A DNA stretch of 64,000 nucleotides. Source: RGIG8775 sp045612185 (GTDB taxonomy: Bacteria; Bacillota; Clostridia; Oscillospirales; CAG-272). Below the pieces are notes generated by a model. The model searched no databases. It saw only the letters and a program-made list of their open reading frames with translations, and was not told where the DNA came from. The translations under genes and the position numbers were made by a program. The first letter of the stretch is position 1, and every line of letters begins with the position of its first letter. Positions 1 to 7,935 of the stretch are shown one piece after another. The stretch is taken from the NCBI GenBank assembly GCA_045612185.1, contig JAZKYO010000045.1, positions 34,273-98,272 on the forward strand. Direction: 5' to 3'.

Positions 1-38
1 AAACTTTTATGTGTAAAGAAATTCAAGGAGAATACCGT

Positions 39-333
39 ATGAAGCAACTTAGAGAACTTAAATTTGAGGAGCTTACGGTAAAACAGAAGCTGGGCTTAGT
101 AAACACTGTGGTTTTGAGTGCTGATTACAGTGATGAAACCGAGGAATACGCTGTGAAGAAAATTCGCGACCATGCCGTTGGCGCGGTGTGGATACAATGG
201 TCTCCTTTCAAAAAAGATGCTGGATATCGCGAGAAATTTGGGATTTGAGGGATTTTTCATCACCGACGATCTGGGGATGATGGGAATTTGGTTTAATTTG
301 TTTTTATCCACATTTTTAACAAAAAAGTCTTGA
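39..333 (+). pseudogene. Remnant of a family 3 glycoside hydrolase
   Basis: An open frame starting at ATG 39 reads like the N-terminus of a GH3 enzyme (LTVKQKLGL, then a stretch ending GAVWIQWS) and stops at 248. In another frame, from about 217, the DNA reads MLDIARNLGFEGFFITDDLG and runs to a stop at 331-333. FFITDDLGM is the GH3 active-site motif in which the first Asp is the nucleophile. In a whole GH3 enzyme these parts lie roughly 150-200 residues apart, so an internal deletion and frame change have joined them. All later GH3 sequence is missing. It is a dead gene; the intact relative may have acted on beta-glucosides or beta-N-acetylhexosaminides, which cannot be told apart here. Confidence 0.75.
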
Positions 334-563
334 TATTTAAAACGGTTTATTATAAGGAAATATCATTTTTCCTTGAAGGTGACGCCGATTCTGTACGCAG
401 ACTTAATTTCACATCAAGAGAAGACGGTACCTCTACACCCGCGCTCGTTCTTGGTACAGATGGGGCAACCTTTTCCACGTATCTTAATTATACCGATGTA
501 AACCCCTGGGAAGTTGCTATGGAGTACGTTTCCACATGGCTTCACAGATGGGAGATCATCAAG
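330..563 (+). pseudogene. Truncated DNRLRE glycosidase fragment
   Basis: The translated frame (ISFFLEGDADSVRRLNF through NPWEVAMEYVSTWLHRWE) matches the end of the second DNRLRE domain and the following helix of the lipoprotein at 48768-51611 (ISFVLTGDQNSVRRLQF, NPWENAMKAVTDWFARWE). It lacks the signal peptide, the start of the domain and the whole catalytic region. Homology ends exactly where the 117-bp repeat starts at 563; the frame runs on to 710 only by chance. It is therefore a broken copy of a paralogue found four times intact in this window. Confidence 0.75.
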
Positions 564-679
564 CAGGGCGCAATACGACAGACGGTGTCTAAACAACACC
601 GCCTGTCTTTTTTCTGTCCTCAAGCCGCATTTCAGGCTCAAAATTTCCAAATTTGTGGAACTTTTATGGAACTTTCCAC
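563..679 (+). repeat. 117-bp intergenic repeat, copy 1
   Basis: This stretch matches 12921-13037 over its full 117 bases with three mismatches. It carries a strong terminator hairpin near its left end and finishes in GGAACTTTCCAC. The same tail, often with a following AAAAAAGCC hairpin, recurs near 6950, 17715, 29750 and 36310. In this copy a coding remnant abuts the left edge directly, which suggests recombination at the repeat. Confidence 0.85.
577..612 (+). terminator. Rho-independent terminator in repeat copy 1
   Basis: GACAGACGGTGT and ACACCGCCTGTC form a 12-bp stem with one G-T pair, followed by a run of six T. It would stop transcription arriving from the left. Confidence 0.8.
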
Positions 680-784
680 ACCCCTATTATATCAAAAAAG
701 AATATTCTAACGAAGGGGGCGGATCTCTTTATGCTTTCGCTGAAAACGCGTGTTCTGATGACATGTGATGATGAATCCAATGTC

Positions 785-1573
785 TCACCGTGAAAGCGGC
801 GGTTCATAGCCAAGCCGTCGTTTGATTTCTCTCGTGCCGATTTTCAGCGTGGTGATCAACGTGGACTCAATTTCCTCAGGGAGCGGTTCGTTTTTTGCGG
901 ATACTTTCCATGCAATACCGAGGGCTCCCACACAGCTCTTTCCGCGAAACAAAGGGCTGGCAAAAGCGACGGTTTGATGGATGACAAGGCCATCCTTGAT
1001 TCCTGTTGACACAATGGGTTGTCTGCGAATGAAAGCGAGTTGCTTGAGCAGAGAGTCAAAATCGGTGACTTGAGACCAGTGTTCAGGATTGGGGGGACCG
1101 TGTCTTTCGTATATTTCTTTGATTTCATTTTGTGGCATATGCGAAAGGAGTACGCGACCGGTGGCGGTGCGGTAGATATCATCGAGGAGGATTCGGGAAT
1201 GTTCGGACAGGAGCTGTTGCTCAGTGTCCGCATAGTCGATGATAAATTTTTGTCCGCTTTGAATTACCGAAAGAATTACCGTGGCGTGGCTGTTCTGTTC
1301 CATCCAGCGTATGACGGGTCGGCAAAGAGCGATCAGCTCTTCTTCATAGCGTTTGAGGCGGGTCAGACAGTAGATTGCGGGTCCGAGAAGGTAACCTTTG
1401 GTTTGTGAGACACGAATCACATAGCCGTCATGGCAGAGTGTCTCCAGAATATGGGAGCAGGTGGGCTTCGGATACCCGGTTTTTTGCGCTATCTCCATTA
1501 GTGGCATAGGTTGTGAGGGGGTGTCGGACAGCAGAGAAAGAATTTGCATGGCTTTTTGGACGGAATGGATCAT
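785..1573 (-). CDS. IclR-family transcriptional regulator
   Basis: A 262-residue protein with the IclR layout. Residues 1-75 form the winged helix-turn-helix (SVQKAMQILSLLSDTP, MEIAQKTGYPKPTCSHILETL). Residues about 80-250 form the GAF-like effector domain, with the typical TATGRVLLSHM and GIKDGLVIHQTVAFASPLF segments. Length is normal for the family. The ATG is preceded by AAAGGAGG. It is transcribed away from the mannoside operon at 2101-6872, with a palindromic repeat element in between, so it is the likely regulator of that operon; IclR proteins usually bind small sugar acids or aromatic acids, and mannonate-pathway intermediates would fit. The ligand is inferred, the family is certain. 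Confidence 0.93.
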   Translation of the reverse strand: MIHSVQKAMQILSLLSDTPSQPMPLMEIAQKTGYPKPTCSHILETLCHDGYVIRVSQTKGYLLGPAIYCLTRLKRYEEELIALCRPVIRWMEQNSHATVILSVIQSGQKFIIDYADTEQQLLSEHSRILLDDIYRTATGRVLLSHMPQNEIKEIYERHGPPNPEHWSQVTDFDSLLKQLAFIRRQPIVSTGIKDGLVIHQTVAFASPLFRGKSCVGALGIAWKVSAKNEPLPEEIESTLITTLKIGTREIKRRLGYEPPLSR

Positions 1574-1616
1574 GAAAGCCTCCTTTAAAAGATAAATGTT
1601 AAATTGGAATTTGGCG

Positions 1617-1899
1617 GTTAGCCTAAGTAGACTTGAACCGATAAGCCCGACGTCTATAAATTTTCGTGTCTTTGGGCGTCACTCGCCTTGAAAAGTCCGC
1701 ACTTGTCTGCGGCTCACGTCACCCAAATCCATCAAAAATTTATTAGACGGTGGGTGCACGCAGTTTATATCGAGCAAATATTTAGGATAGGCGAGATAAA
1801 TTTTCGTAGCAATATGGGGATATTGCAAGGAAATTTACCGAAGCATATACAAATATTTGCCGATATAAACCTTATTGGTTCAAGTCCACTTAGGCTAGC
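1617..1899. repeat. MITE-like element with 29-bp inverted ends
   Basis: The ends GCCTAAGTAGACTTGAACC (from about 1621) and GGTTCAAGTCCACTTAGGC (to about 1896) belong to 29-bp inverted repeats at 1617-1645 and 1871-1899 with about three mismatches. Two further imperfect inverted repeats lie inside (about 1650-1690 with 1710-1748, and 1765-1790 with 1845-1868), so the whole 283 bp can fold into nested hairpins. No protein is encoded. It fills the space between the IclR gene and the mannoside operon. Another partial palindrome (1898-1970) follows. Confidence 0.7.
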
Positions 1900-2019
1900 T
1901 TGCACTTGAAAATGTCGAGCGAAAGCTTCCCGTCTGAGGGAGCCTTAATTGCGAGTTTGCAAGTGGTTAGATAAAGCTCGATCTTCCTTATTATACCACT
2001 TTTATTCTTCCGGGTCAAT

Positions 2020-2068
2020 ATTTCACAATGTGAAATTTGTAGACAAATTGATTTGGGGATGATATAAT
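2020..2068 (+). promoter_or_regulatory. Promoter with two palindromes, mannoside operon
   Basis: A promoter of TAGACA (2040-2045), 17-base spacer and TATAAT (2063-2068) precedes the GH113-like gene. Two palindromes lie on it: ATTTCACAATGTGAAAT (2020-2036) just upstream of the -35 box, and AATTTGTAGACAAATT (2034-2049) covering the -35 box. They are likely operators, with the divergent IclR protein the first candidate to bind them. Confidence 0.7.
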
Positions 2069-2100
2069 GGTGAAGAACGAGCAGAATAGAGGAGGAACAA

Positions 2101-3150
2101 ATGGACAAAAACGTATTTTCGGAGCGACACATGGGCGTGACCTTTGGTTTCTATGCCCAAAATGGATATTTTTCATCTCAAGAGGCGCGGGACGAGGTGG
2201 ATGCCATTGCGGCGGCTGGCGCCAATTGGGTGGTTCTGGTGGTAACTGTCATGCAAGAGGATGCCCACGGCACGAGACAGTTCCGTGATTTTGTCAATAC
2301 CCCCAATGATCTGGAGCTGAAGGAGATTATTGATTATATACACAGCAAGGGGATTCATGTTCAGCTTCGTCCTATGCTGGAGTGTTTTGACGGTGAGGGG
2401 CGTCTCAGTATCAATTTTCTTCGTGACCGCGAGCGTATACCGGGGCACAAGTATGACCGCTGTTCCCGCTGGTTTGAGAGTATGACGGCTCGCTCGGTCT
2501 ATTACGCGCGCATTGCCGAGATGACGGGCTGTGAGATGTATTGCCTTGATAGCGAGCTGGACCGTATTATCCGTTTCAATGATCAATGGAAAGATGTCAT
2601 TCGACACGTGCGTCAGGTGTATTCAGGTGCGGTTACCTCTTGCCATACCATCCACACGGGTGTAATTGATTTTGAGAAAGAACTGGAGAACAAGGATCAT
2701 TGGTTTTACCATCTGGATGCGCTTTCCATCAGTGATTATATTAAGGCGGCAGATGTCGGCGGTTGTTCTGTCGAAGAAATGTCCGAATATATGAAGGGCG
2801 AGCGGGACAGGCTTCGTCGTATTGCTGAGATGTATGGCAAGCCCATACTCTTTGGTGAGATTGGATGCACCGCAGTACAGGGTGCGGCGTGCAATCCTTC
2901 CTCCTGGAGCATTGTAAGAGCTATCGACGAGGATGAGCAGGCCAACTATTTGGAAGCGGTCATGCGAACCTTTGCCGATGAGCCTTGGTGGTACGGTATG
3001 TATTGGTGGAAATGGGAGGAGCATGTTGACCGCCCGTGGAAGATCGATCCTGCCGTGGGCGATTGTGGCTTTACGGTGCGCGGCAAGAAGGCCGAGGGCG
3101 TGATGAGAAAATGGTACAAGGCACTTGGCGCAGGCGAAAAAATCAATTGA
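2101..3150 (+). CDS. GH113-like glycoside hydrolase (TIM barrel)
   Basis: A 349-residue cytoplasmic protein with no signal peptide. It has the pattern of clan GH-A TIM barrels related to GH113 beta-mannanases: an early GVTFGFYAQ strand, a probable acid/base in CLDSEL (E152), a probable nucleophile in LFGEIG (E253), and the late YWWKW segment. It is a paralogue of the protein at 52456-53541. The next genes encode mannonate dehydratase and a beta-mannosidase-like enzyme, which agrees with action on mannose-containing oligosaccharides inside the cell. The start is supported by AGAGGAGGAACAA just before ATG. Exact family and substrate are inferred. Confidence 0.75.
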   Translation: MDKNVFSERHMGVTFGFYAQNGYFSSQEARDEVDAIAAAGANWVVLVVTVMQEDAHGTRQFRDFVNTPNDLELKEIIDYIHSKGIHVQLRPMLECFDGEGRLSINFLRDRERIPGHKYDRCSRWFESMTARSVYYARIAEMTGCEMYCLDSELDRIIRFNDQWKDVIRHVRQVYSGAVTSCHTIHTGVIDFEKELENKDHWFYHLDALSISDYIKAADVGGCSVEEMSEYMKGERDRLRRIAEMYGKPILFGEIGCTAVQGAACNPSSWSIVRAIDEDEQANYLEAVMRTFADEPWWYGMYWWKWEEHVDRPWKIDPAVGDCGFTVRGKKAEGVMRKWYKALGAGEKIN

Positions 3151-3187
3151 TTTTTTCGGATAATGATATAAATCCAAGGAGAATAAT

Positions 3188-4135
3188 ATGATATTAACTG
3201 ACTATTTACGTTCTGCCCCCGATATTACTTGGGATATTGCTCTTCAATCCGGAGTAAATCATGGCGTTATACGTCTGCCCGAGGACGATGCTTTTGATCC
3301 TACTGATCTTTCTCAGGTAAAAGCTGTCACCGACAGATTTTTGGCATGCGGCATTACTCCGCTTGTTGTTGAACCGCTTCCAAACGCTTTGCACGATCAC
3401 ATAAAAACGGGTGATGTGCTACGCGACGAGAGCATAGAGAAATTCATAAAGCTTATGGAAAATCTCAAAGAGACGACCGTCCACACGGTTTGCTTCAATT
3501 TTATGGCACACTACGGCTGGACAAGGACGGCTGCTGAGCTTCCCGAACGCGGCGGTGCAAAGGTTACGGGCTTTAAGCTTGAAAATTTTGAGGCTGACCC
3601 AACCGTAATTTCCGCCGAAAGTATGTGGAACAACTACGAATATTTCATCAAAGCCGTTATTCCGTACGCCGAAAAATACGGAATAAAGCTTGCGCTTCAT
3701 CCCGATGATCCGCCGCTTCCAAAACTCGGAGGCGTCGCACGAATATTTACCTCTCTTGACGCAATAAAAAAAGGAATAAATACAGTCGAATCGCAAAATT
3801 TGGGCGTAACGTTTTGCCAAGCCTGCTACTATCTCATGGGCGAAGATCTCGAGCAAGCCGTAAAAGAGCTGGCAGACAAAATATTCTTTATTCATTTCAG
3901 AAACGTTCGCGGAAATAAGCTTGATTTTTCAGAAACATTCCACGACAACGGCGAGCTTAATATGGCAAGACTTATGAAAATATATATGGAAAACGGAATC
4001 AACGTTCCTATCCGTGTTGACCATGTGCCGACCCTTGCGGGCGAAACTGTCGGACAGGCAGGATATGACGCGCTCGGACGTTTGTTTGCAATAGGGTATC
4101 TCAAGGGTATTATTGAGTCACTAGAGATCCGCTAA
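3188..4135 (+). CDS. uxuA: Mannonate dehydratase
   Basis: Converts D-mannonate to 2-keto-3-deoxy-D-gluconate and water in the hexuronate pathway, in the cytoplasm. Family-typical stretches are present: CFNFMAHYGWTRT, a GAKVTGF segment, LHPDDPPLPKLGG, HFRNV with a following ETFHDNGELNM, and RVDHVP before GRLFAIGYLKG. The protein has 315 residues, shorter than the roughly 390 of E. coli UxuA, but no core motif is missing and short forms are usual in Firmicutes. It has AAGGAGAATAAT before the ATG, 37 bp after the GH113-like gene and 13 bp before the GH2 gene, so the three form one operon. Finding it between two mannoside-type glycosidases suggests a glycan or glycoside that also contains uronic or aldonic acid. 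Confidence 0.9.
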   Translation: MILTDYLRSAPDITWDIALQSGVNHGVIRLPEDDAFDPTDLSQVKAVTDRFLACGITPLVVEPLPNALHDHIKTGDVLRDESIEKFIKLMENLKETTVHTVCFNFMAHYGWTRTAAELPERGGAKVTGFKLENFEADPTVISAESMWNNYEYFIKAVIPYAEKYGIKLALHPDDPPLPKLGGVARIFTSLDAIKKGINTVESQNLGVTFCQACYYLMGEDLEQAVKELADKIFFIHFRNVRGNKLDFSETFHDNGELNMARLMKIYMENGINVPIRVDHVPTLAGETVGQAGYDALGRLFAIGYLKGIIESLEIR

Positions 4136-4148
4136 AGGAGAATTTATA

Positions 4149-6872
4149 ATGCAGCTTAATCAGCCTTACTACATTGAGAAAAGAAAAAATAACGCCCACC
4201 TTTCACTTGACGGCGAATGGGAGTTTTGCTACACCGACACCGCGCAAGAGGAAATCGGAGCGCTTGACTTTAAGCACATCTCGAAAATTCCGTCAAGCGT
4301 ATATTATTCGCTTTATCACGCAGGAATACTTCCCGACCCGTATTACGGCACAAACAGCAAGCTATACCACTGGGTGGACGAAAAGGTTTGGTATTACAGA
4401 AAGCGCTTTAAGCTTAAACGCCCCGATTTTTTTGGAAACGCCTTTCTTTGCTTTGATGGAGTGGCGTATTATTCGAGAGTTTGGATAAACGGCACTTTGC
4501 TTGGCGACCACGAGGGAATGTTTGGCGGTCCTGCGTGCGATGTGCTTGAACATCTCAATCTTAACGGAGAAAACGAGATAACCGTTGAGGTTAAGGCGTG
4601 TAATTTTGGGAAAAAGAGCGAGCGTTACGCTTGGAACGTAAAAGGCGAAAACCGAGAGATAGTGCCTTGGAATATCGCCCGCGACCACTTTACAAGTAAC
4701 AACGATTTTATCGTTGTGGGGCTTTGGAACAGCGTCCGTCTTGAGCTTGTGGAGAAGGTGCATATTTGCCGTCCGTATCTGTATACAGAGAGCATTGAAG
4801 GAGACGTTGCTCAGCTTAACTTTGAGGTTGAGATAGCCGATGGACAGGTTAAGGAGCTTTCGCCTTTTTCGGCGGCTACCGCCCCAAACGCCGATTACTG
4901 CCGAGCATTTGACACGGGGCTTACGGGGAGCGTCAAGAAATCCGCGGTGCGGATAGAAATAAAAATCTCCGACGGGGACGAGGTTGTCTACGATGAAGCC
5001 GAGGACGTACCGCTTTGCGACTTTGAAAAGCTTGGAATGGACGGCAGATTTTACGAGCTTCAGTTTTACCGCCGCAAAATAGAAATAAAAAATCCCAAGC
5101 TATGGTATCCCAACGGGCTTGGAGAACAGAATCTCTACGACGTTTCATTAAAGCTTGTGTGCGACGGAACCGTTTGCGACGAACACAGCTTCAAATTCGG
5201 TGTTCGCACTTTTACCGCTGACTATACCAAGGGTAACAAGTATCGCACGAGATGGGAAAAATTTCTTTTTTCGATAAACGGACGGGAGATATTCCTCAAA
5301 GGAATGAACTGGACTCCCATTGACTTTCTTTACGATATCACCCCCGACAGATACGAATGGTGTCTCACCATGGCTAAAAATGCGGGTATACAGCTAATAC
5401 GTGTCTGGAATGGCGGTGGGATGCCCGAAACCGACAGATTTTACGAGCTTTGCGACAAGCTTGGACTGATGGTTTGGCAAGATTTGTTTGTAGCAAATAT
5501 GAAAACGCCCAACTATCCCCAAGACGTTTTGGAATCTCAGACCTCTTATAATCTCTACCGAATACGTAACCACTGCTCACTTGTGATTTTGTGCGGAGGA
5601 AACGAGTTTAACCCTTACTCTCAAGGAAACGCGGCAAGTATGTTCGTAATGGACAGAACTGTCCGCACCCTTGCCCCCGACAGAATTTTTCACTATACTA
5701 CGGCGGACAAGGGCAGTGCCCACGTTTATTTTGACATGGAGCCCGTGTGGTACAGACACAGATACAAGGAGCTTCCGTTTTTGGCTGAGTCGGGTATACA
5801 CAGCTTCCCGAATTACAAAAGCATTAAAAAGCTTATAAGCAAAAGCGAAGCAGAAGGCTTCCTTCCCGACCTTTCAAGCGAGGAGTTTGGAAAGAACTAT
5901 CCCGAGCTTCTTAATCATTTTTCGGAATACAAGCCCGACAGAGTACCCAGAATGACCGCGAGAATCTCGCAGATTACCGACATGAGAAACATAACCCTCG
6001 CTGAGCTTTGCGAAGCGTCTCACGTTCAGGTATACGAGTTTTACCAGACTATGATACAGGCAATGCGTGAGAACTATCCGCGTTGCGGCGGCGTTATGCC
6101 GTGGGTGTTCAAGCGTCCGTGGACCACGACTGCGATACAAACGGTTGACGGCAACGACCTGCCCACATACGCTTACTATGCGGTGCAAAACGCCTACCGC
6201 CCAATAAACGTATGTCTTTGCCAGGAATGGTCTGTTCTTGCACCGAACGAGGAAATTTCGTTACAGGTCAGGGTCTTTAATCAAAACGGTGCGGATTTGT
6301 CCGACACCGAAGTTGTTTTAACAGTTTACCGCCCCGATTTTGAGGTGTTTGCCGAATATACCGACTCATACAAAGAATCAATTAATTTCGGTAAAATCAA
6401 GCTTGACGGCAGTTTTACAAATACTTGCTTTTTGATATGCGCCGACTTAAGAAAAAGCGGCAAATCGCTTGCGCGGTCGGTATATTTTAACAAATGCACG
6501 TCGCTCTTGCTTGACCCCAAGCTTTACCAAAGGTACAGAAGTCAGCCTACAGAAAACCTGCGGCTTGATGACGGTCCTTGGTTAAAGCCCTCAATAGCTT
6601 CGGCTAAAAAAGCCCTACTCAAGGCAGAGCGCATCAACGTCGGAAATGACGGAACGTACGATTTTGCGGAAATTTCCATAACAAATCTTTCAGACATTCC
6701 CGCGTATCCCGTGACTGTTGACCTTGAAGACGATGAAAAGCGATTTTTCCTTGACGACAATTTCATTTTGCTTAAAGGCGGAGAGGAAAAGACCGTGCGT
6801 CTTACCTGTTACGAAAAAGGCATTGGAAATATACGAATCTCCCATTGGAACGGAAGTAACATAGTTATTTAA
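4149..6872 (+). CDS. GH2 family glycosidase, beta-mannosidase-like
   Basis: A 907-residue protein with the domain order of GH2 beta-mannosidases: N-terminal sugar-binding jelly roll (about 10-200), immunoglobulin-like domain (about 205-360), TIM barrel (about 365-690) and C-terminal beta-sandwich domains. The barrel shows IRVWNGGGMPETDRFYELCD, typical of this branch, the acid/base in CGGNEF (E486), and the nucleophile in LAESGIHSFP (E547). No signal peptide, so it acts in the cytoplasm, probably releasing single sugars from non-reducing ends. It follows uxuA by 13 bp with AAGGAGAATTTATA as ribosome site. Mannose specificity is inferred from sequence pattern and neighbours; other GH2 activities are possible. 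Confidence 0.85.
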   Translation: MQLNQPYYIEKRKNNAHLSLDGEWEFCYTDTAQEEIGALDFKHISKIPSSVYYSLYHAGILPDPYYGTNSKLYHWVDEKVWYYRKRFKLKRPDFFGNAFLCFDGVAYYSRVWINGTLLGDHEGMFGGPACDVLEHLNLNGENEITVEVKACNFGKKSERYAWNVKGENREIVPWNIARDHFTSNNDFIVVGLWNSVRLELVEKVHICRPYLYTESIEGDVAQLNFEVEIADGQVKELSPFSAATAPNADYCRAFDTGLTGSVKKSAVRIEIKISDGDEVVYDEAEDVPLCDFEKLGMDGRFYELQFYRRKIEIKNPKLWYPNGLGEQNLYDVSLKLVCDGTVCDEHSFKFGVRTFTADYTKGNKYRTRWEKFLFSINGREIFLKGMNWTPIDFLYDITPDRYEWCLTMAKNAGIQLIRVWNGGGMPETDRFYELCDKLGLMVWQDLFVANMKTPNYPQDVLESQTSYNLYRIRNHCSLVILCGGNEFNPYSQGNAASMFVMDRTVRTLAPDRIFHYTTADKGSAHVYFDMEPVWYRHRYKELPFLAESGIHSFPNYKSIKKLISKSEAEGFLPDLSSEEFGKNYPELLNHFSEYKPDRVPRMTARISQITDMRNITLAELCEASHVQVYEFYQTMIQAMRENYPRCGGVMPWVFKRPWTTTAIQTVDGNDLPTYAYYAVQNAYRPINVCLCQEWSVLAPNEEISLQVRVFNQNGADLSDTEVVLTVYRPDFEVFAEYTDSYKESINFGKIKLDGSFTNTCFLICADLRKSGKSLARSVYFNKCTSLLLDPKLYQRYRSQPTENLRLDDGPWLKPSIASAKKALLKAERINVGNDGTYDFAEISITNLSDIPAYPVTVDLEDDEKRFFLDDNFILLKGGEEKTVRLTCYEKGIGNIRISHWNGSNIVI

Positions 6873-6887
6873 TGTTTTAATACTTCC

Positions 6888-6924
6888 AAAAGAAGAGCGA
6901 CCTTGAGGTCGCTCTTCTCTTATG
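6888..6924 (+). terminator. Terminator of the mannoside operon
   Basis: A perfect 12-bp stem, AGAAGAGCGACC (6891-6902) with GGTCGCTCTTCT (6907-6918), and a short T-rich tail, 16 bases after the GH2 stop codon. Confidence 0.85.
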
Positions 6925-6939
6925 CCTTTTGGGACTCAA

Positions 6940-7012
6940 AATAGCCTCAAGTTATAGAACTTTCCACACCTTATTATATTAAAAAAGCCCATTCATGCGA
7001 ATAGGCTTTTTT
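6940..7012 (+). repeat. GAACTTTCCAC-type intergenic repeat with hairpin
   Basis: The block AAAATAGCCTCAAG...GAACTTTCCACACC is followed by TTATTATATTAAAAAAGCCC and a hairpin closing in AGGCTTTTTT (6981-7012), which is itself a good terminator. The same arrangement occurs at 17688-17771 and 36336-36368. The rest of the gap (7013-7262) shows GCGTAGCA repeated three times near 7115-7160 but no gene. Confidence 0.7.
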
Positions 7013-7262
7013 GTCAATGAGTAACGGCCATAAGTTCGTTTTTGTCGTACGGTCTGTGCGATTCTAACAAGATTTTATATAGCAAAATAGACTTAAAAAG
7101 CATTCATAAGCGCTATTGCGTAGCAGGGCGCGTAGCAAATGGAGCGAGGTTGCGTAGCAGAAATAACATTTTGGATTAATTGAAGATATGCGGTATGTGT
7201 GTGCATAACGCACAATACCAATAGGAGAAATTTGGATATTGCGCTAAAAAAACCCTTTTCTA

Positions 7263-7664
7263 TTGACTTTTATAGTGAATAGTGCTTTTGATACAGCAGA
7301 ATCCGAATCTGACGATATTGAGCAAGCTATTCTCCGTTTGTACTGCAACTGGCTGAACACCGATCAAAAAGAAGTTAACAGCAGAGATATAAACATTTAT
7401 GCTTGCGACGCAAGCTGGACTGATTCAGAATCATTTACTAAAGCGAACGCCCCAATGCTTTGTGGTAAGATTCTCGATGTCGAGACTACGGCTTTTAAAT
7501 CTGCTTCTTGGATAGAGTTTGATGTTACCGAATACGTTAAGGCTCACAAAGGAGAGAAAATCTCATTTGCCATTTTAAATGAAGGTACTGTAACAGACGA
7601 AAATCATATTGAATTCTACTCAATGGAAAAAGCGGGCTATGTGCCTCAGCTTGTAATTTCTTAA
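7263..7664 (+). pseudogene. Isolated DNRLRE domain fragment
   Basis: The 133-residue frame holds most of one DNRLRE/CBM96-like beta-sandwich: AILRLYCNWL, INIYACDASWTDSESFT, WIEFDVTEYVKAH and a closing GYVPQLVIS, which is how such domains end. It has no signal peptide, no ribosome site before the first ATG, no cysteine or linker and no catalytic part. In-frame stops lie just upstream. It looks like the surviving C-terminal domain of a larger secreted protein. The stop codon is followed by a strong terminator, so the end of the original gene is intact. A small intact cytoplasmic protein cannot be excluded but is unlikely. Confidence 0.6.
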
Positions 7665-7680
7665 TTTATAATAACTATTT

Positions 7681-7715
7681 AGGAGCCGAAGCTTTATTGC
7701 TTCGGCTCCTTTTTG
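7681..7715 (+). terminator. Terminator after DNRLRE fragment
   Basis: AGGAGCCGAAGC (7681-7692) pairs perfectly with GCTTCGGCTCCT (7699-7710), followed by TTTTT. Confidence 0.9.
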
Positions 7716-7837
7716 GGTAACCACATGCTTAATATATATTCCCGCAACGAGATGATATTGTATCTTTTGAATAGCCGACAAAGTTGGAGTGCTTTTTGCA
7801 AATGTCACATTTTTTCCTCTTGCGTTTAATTTCTCTC

Positions 7838-7866
7838 TTGACTGAAACACGTATCGGAGTTATAAT
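7838..7866 (+). promoter_or_regulatory. Promoter of the DNRLRE/GH32/kinase operon
   Basis: TTGACT (7838-7843), a 17-base spacer and TATAAT (7861-7866), 70 bases before the lipoprotein start codon. Confidence 0.8.
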
Positions 7867-7935
7867 ATAATTGTATAAACAGTACATGTATAAATCTCAT
7901 TTAAAATGTGTATTACGAATATAAAGGAGAACATT

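Noticed and set aside
21..311. Minus-strand open frames over the GH3 remnant
   Set aside because: The plus strand carries recognisable GH3 motifs; the minus frames show none.
1019..1408. Plus-strand open frame opposite the IclR gene
   Set aside because: It has no ribosome site or domain and lies wholly within a clear IclR gene on the other strand.
7906..7935. Earlier start for the lipoprotein gene
   Set aside because: It would add ten residues before the signal peptide and has no ribosome site, unlike ATG 7936.
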